Source of the DNA: Wukongarchaeum sp048886645
GTDB lineage: Archaea; Asgardarchaeota; Wukongarchaeia; Wukongarchaeales; Wukongarchaeaceae
DNA: 34,271 bases
Direction: 5' to 3'
NCBI GenBank assembly: GCA_048886645.1
Contig: JBHLKN010000010.1
Coordinates: forward strand, 1 to 34,271
Positions 31,882 to 34,271 of the stretch are shown here, piece by piece (within the stretch, counting starts at the first letter, position 1; every line of letters starts with the position of its first letter). Under the pieces are notes generated by a model. It made no database searches and was not told where the DNA came from. It worked only from the letters and a program-made list of their open reading frames with translations. The position numbers and the translations under genes were made by a program.

Positions 31882-32667
31882 TTATTTTAAGAGCTCCAAA
31901 GCCTCCTCTACAGTAGCACCATCTACCACTATTGCCCTCACCGCTTTCACGATGAGCGTAGGATTTTCATGCTGAAACGCATTTCTCCCCATAGCCACGC
32001 CAATTGCACCCGTATCCATAGCACCCTTGATCATTTCCAAGCATTCTCTATCAGTCTTAGCCTTCGGACCACCAGCCATCACTACAGGAACAGGACAGCC
32101 TTTAACAACCTCTCTAAAACTTTCAGCGGAACCCGTATAATGAGTTTTAACTATATCTGCCCCAAGCTCAGCTCCAATACGGGCAACATGCGCTGTTATA
32201 CTAGGATCATGAGGATCTTCAATATCATGTCCTCGTGGATAGAGCATTGCCAAAAGTGGTACTTGAAACTCCTCACATTCCCACGCAACCTCTCCTAAGA
32301 TTTCTAACATTGCATGTTCCATCTCATCTCCAACATTAACATGGACAGAAACAGCATCAACTCCAAGCTTCAAGGCTTCTTCCACAGTACCTACTTGGAT
32401 CTTAAAATTTGGTTCCGGTCCAAGGTTTGTACTGGCTGATAAATGCACAATAACACCGCAAGAAGGCGCCTTATCTAGGGAACGTAAAATACCTTTGTGG
32501 AAAAGAACAGCGGTAGCGCCTCCAGCAACTACTTTATTAATAGTATCTTTAATATCCACTAAACCTTTAACAGGTCCCACAGTTACACCGTGATCCATCG
32601 GGATAATGACAGCCTTACCCTTTTCTAAAATCCTACTTAGACGCAGCTGTTTACCCGTTAGCACCAA
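31882..32667 (-). CDS. 2-amino-3,7-dideoxy-D-threo-hept-6-ulosonate (ADH) synthase
   Basis: 261 residues of a class I aldolase-like TIM barrel: KAVIIPMDHGVTVGPVKGL, NLGPEPNFKIQVGTVEEALK, Schiff-base Lys in ADIVKTHYTGSAESF, VPVVMAGGPKAKTDRE and AIGVAMGRNAFQHENP. It joins aspartate semialdehyde to 6-deoxy-5-ketofructose 1-phosphate (MJ0400-type reaction), the archaeal entry to aromatic amino acids. I chose the TTG at 32667 because GGTGGTGG lies 5-6 nt upstream; GTG codons up to 32679 are possible. Fructose-bisphosphate aldolase activity is the usual alternative, but the DHQ synthase II neighbour supports this call. First gene of its operon. Confidence 0.93.
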   Translation of the reverse strand: MVLTGKQLRLSRILEKGKAVIIPMDHGVTVGPVKGLVDIKDTINKVVAGGATAVLFHKGILRSLDKAPSCGVIVHLSASTNLGPEPNFKIQVGTVEEALKLGVDAVSVHVNVGDEMEHAMLEILGEVAWECEEFQVPLLAMLYPRGHDIEDPHDPSITAHVARIGAELGADIVKTHYTGSAESFREVVKGCPVPVVMAGGPKAKTDRECLEMIKGAMDTGAIGVAMGRNAFQHENPTLIVKAVRAIVVDGATVEEALELLK

Positions 32668-33048
32668 AACAACCACCACCCATAAAAAAACACAAATAAG
32701 CTACATTAATAACAAAAACAAAAAAAAGATCTAAAAAAGTAGATATTTGTCGTGAAAAATCGAGAGGACTAAAAGTAATCTTTTTAAATTCAAAGTATTG
32801 TTTTCTTGCACAATTGCAGTTTTTGAGAATGTGTTTTACAGGAATTAAAATTGGTAGGGCATCACCATTCTTCCACCGATCAAAAACATCCTACATTTTT
32901 AAAGAGATGTTAAAGAACCGTTATAAAGTTTACCCACAAAAAGCCTTTCATGAAAAAAGAAAGAAAATGGGAGGACATGATAGTTAAACTTTTTTAAGCG
33001 TTTCCCATGGGTTTAGGAATATGCCTAATTATTATGTTTTTTGCTTTA
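32668..33048. other. 380-bp intergenic region
   Basis: AT-rich DNA between the ADH synthase start and the asd stop. It should carry the upper aromatic operon promoter: GAATTTAAAAAG on the minus strand near 32785-32796 is the best TATA candidate, giving a leader of about 100 nt. It also holds a 52-codon plus-strand frame (32829-32987). No RNA gene or repeat was seen. Confidence 0.5.
32829..32987 (+). CDS. Possible small basic protein (52 aa)
   Basis: An open frame MCFTGIKIGRASPFFHRSKT... ending GGHDS, 52 residues and very basic (14 Lys or Arg). A plus-strand TATA-like TTTTTAAATTC lies about 40 nt upstream, but no Shine-Dalgarno is evident. No family recognised; the frame may be chance in a 380-bp gap. 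Low confidence. Confidence 0.2.
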   Translation: MCFTGIKIGRASPFFHRSKTSYIFKEMLKNRYKVYPQKAFHEKRKKMGGHDS

Positions 33049-34107
33049 TCACTTAAACCATTTTTTTGCCACTAAAAGCTCTGCATTCAGTAAAGCTGCC
33101 CCTGCTGCACCACGAATAGTATTATGACCAAGCAAAACCAACCTTATACTTTTTTCGTCCACGCCTTCCCTAATCCTTCCAACTGAAACACTCATTCCGT
33201 TTCCAGCGTCTCTGTCCAATCTTGTTTGAGGTCTATCAACCTCTTCTCGGACAATTATGGGTTTTTTAGGTGCCATTGGCAACATTAACTGTTGAGGTTC
33301 TCCCCTGAAGTTTCTTAAAATTTTACCCACTTCGCTTAGATTTACTTCTCGTTCAAACCTTACAAAAACACACTCCAAGTGCCCGTCAATCGTAGGAACT
33401 CTATTGCATGAACTTACAATTTTAAATTCAGCGAGTTCAGCGCCTTCAGAACCAACTTTCCCAAGAAGCTTCTGTGTTTCCATTTCTACTTTTGGTTCTT
33501 CTCCTGAAATCCAAGGAATAACGTTATCAAAAATTTTCAAACTTGCAACACCCGGCAAGCCTGCGCCAGATACCGCCTGCATACTCACCACAAAAACTTC
33601 AGCAATCCCAAACTCATCATAAAGGGGCTTTAAAACCATAGCAAGCGGTATAGCTGTGCAATTAGGATTAGTAACCACAAAACCATCCAAGTTCCTTTTT
33701 TTCTTTTGAATATCGATTAACGAAAGATGGTCTGGATTAACTTCAGGAATAATCAACGGTACATCAGGTTCCATCCTATTAGCACTAGCATTACTCGAAA
33801 CAACCATACCCTTTGAAGCAAACTTCATCTCAACTTCCCTAGCAACATCCGAAGGCAATGCGGAAAAAAGAATATCTACTCCCTCAACAACCTCTGGATC
33901 GGTGGGTAAAATCTCCATCTCTTTCACATAGCCCGGAACTTCCCCTGATAAAATCCAATTAGCCACCTCTTCATATCTCTTTCCAGCTGATCGCTCGCTC
34001 GCGGTAATCTCTACAACCTCGAACCAAGGATGATTTTCAAGCAAGCTCAAAAACCTCTGACCTACAGTACCCGTAGCACCCAAAACACAAACCTTACGCT
34101 TAGCCAC
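33049..34107 (-). CDS. asd: Aspartate-semialdehyde dehydrogenase
   Basis: 352 residues of the archaeal/fungal-type ASD. NADP loop CVLGATGTVGQRFL, FSALPSDVAREVE, SSNASANRM, the catalytic Cys in VVTNPNCTAIPLA, VSMQAVSGAGLPG and the His-containing VPTIDGHLECVFV. It reduces beta-aspartyl phosphate to L-aspartate semialdehyde, the precursor of threonine, methionine and lysine and, in this lineage, of the aromatic pathway through ADH synthase. The GTG at 34107 has GAGGAG about 7 nt upstream. It is separated from the aromatic operon by 380 nt, so probably has its own promoter. Confidence 0.97.
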   Translation of the reverse strand: MAKRKVCVLGATGTVGQRFLSLLENHPWFEVVEITASERSAGKRYEEVANWILSGEVPGYVKEMEILPTDPEVVEGVDILFSALPSDVAREVEMKFASKGMVVSSNASANRMEPDVPLIIPEVNPDHLSLIDIQKKKRNLDGFVVTNPNCTAIPLAMVLKPLYDEFGIAEVFVVSMQAVSGAGLPGVASLKIFDNVIPWISGEEPKVEMETQKLLGKVGSEGAELAEFKIVSSCNRVPTIDGHLECVFVRFEREVNLSEVGKILRNFRGEPQQLMLPMAPKKPIIVREEVDRPQTRLDRDAGNGMSVSVGRIREGVDEKSIRLVLLGHNTIRGAAGAALLNAELLVAKKWFK

Positions 34108-34271
34108 AAAAAACTCCTCACAAACTAAGAAATCTCTCTAAAAACTGGTCTCCTATAAACCAAAAACACAATAAAAAAATTATCCTTCAAACTTTATCTT
34201 TCTACCGTAAGAAGATTCTGGAGCGTGGAGATGAATTGTGGGGAGTTTAAATTAGAATTTAGACTATTAAA

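Noticed and set aside
34231..34271. ATG with 13 codons running off the right edge on the plus strand
   Set aside because: Only 41 nt, with a GGAG nearby but too short to support a gene.
1..34271. CRISPR arrays, rRNA and tRNA genes
   Set aside because: No regularly spaced repeats and no T-arm consensus (GGTTCRANYCC) with a foldable cloverleaf were found in the intergenic DNA.

Overview
This is a 34 kb, AT-rich archaeal scaffold, probably from a metagenome-assembled genome, since two runs of exactly 100 N interrupt coding sequence. Archaeal hallmarks are Cdc48 with a PAC2-type proteasome chaperone gene, 3-dehydroquinate synthase II, a GHMP-type shikimate kinase, a geranylgeranyl-reductase-like flavoprotein, TATA boxes of the TTTAAATA kind, and many TTG/GTG starts with strong Shine-Dalgarno (SD) sites. 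Two Ras/Rab-like GTPases and a longin-like domain protein point to the TACK/Asgard side (a Bathyarchaeia-like lineage is my best guess). Sequence reading alone cannot settle the taxon.

Layout. 1-140: start of an M32 carboxypeptidase running off the edge. 141-787: no intact gene, but a 421-bp element bounded by inverted repeats. 788-8126: MscS channel, a small membrane protein, a broken HEAT-repeat gene, a GATase-like protein, a FIST sensor protein, a methyltransferase, a DUF362 protein and ThiI. 8176-10868: site-2 protease, acetyltransferase and a membrane-anchored longin-like protein. 11080-14132: sulfur and Fe-S cassette (two TusA-like proteins, a DsrE-like protein, an IscS-like protein lacking the PLP lysine, IscU). 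14160-16497: divergent kbl/tdh pair for threonine catabolism. 16607-20683: proteostasis island (Hsp20, Cdc48, PAC2 protein, winged-helix regulator). 20733-25111: a small Cys-containing protein, a zincin, a geranylgeranyl-reductase-like enzyme, a CDP-alcohol phosphatidyltransferase and two tandem Rab-like GTPases. 25191-34107: archaeal aromatic amino acid pathway on the minus strand (asd, ADH synthase, DHQ synthase II, aroD, aroE, then aroK, aroA, aroC), with a plus-strand CBS-domain gene between aroE and aroK.

How the parts fit. Asd makes aspartate semialdehyde, the substrate used by ADH synthase and DHQ synthase II to enter the shikimate pathway without DAHP, and the remaining genes continue to chorismate. 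ThiI (with a CxxC plus a third Cys), TusA/DsrE carriers and the IscS-like/IscU pair form a sulfur-handling set in which the apparent desulfurase has lost its Schiff-base lysine, suggesting a cysteine-independent sulfur source or a scaffold role. The Rab-like GTPases arose by a tandem duplication that also copied, and then eroded, the end of the neighbouring phospholipid synthase gene. Together with the longin-like membrane protein they are the most 'eukaryote-like' part of the window.

Limits: the 100-N gaps are placeholders of unknown true length. An apparent Cdc48-PAC2 fusion reading through the first is an artefact, and aroC is missing its middle. I saw no convincing tRNA, rRNA, CRISPR array or intact insertion sequence.
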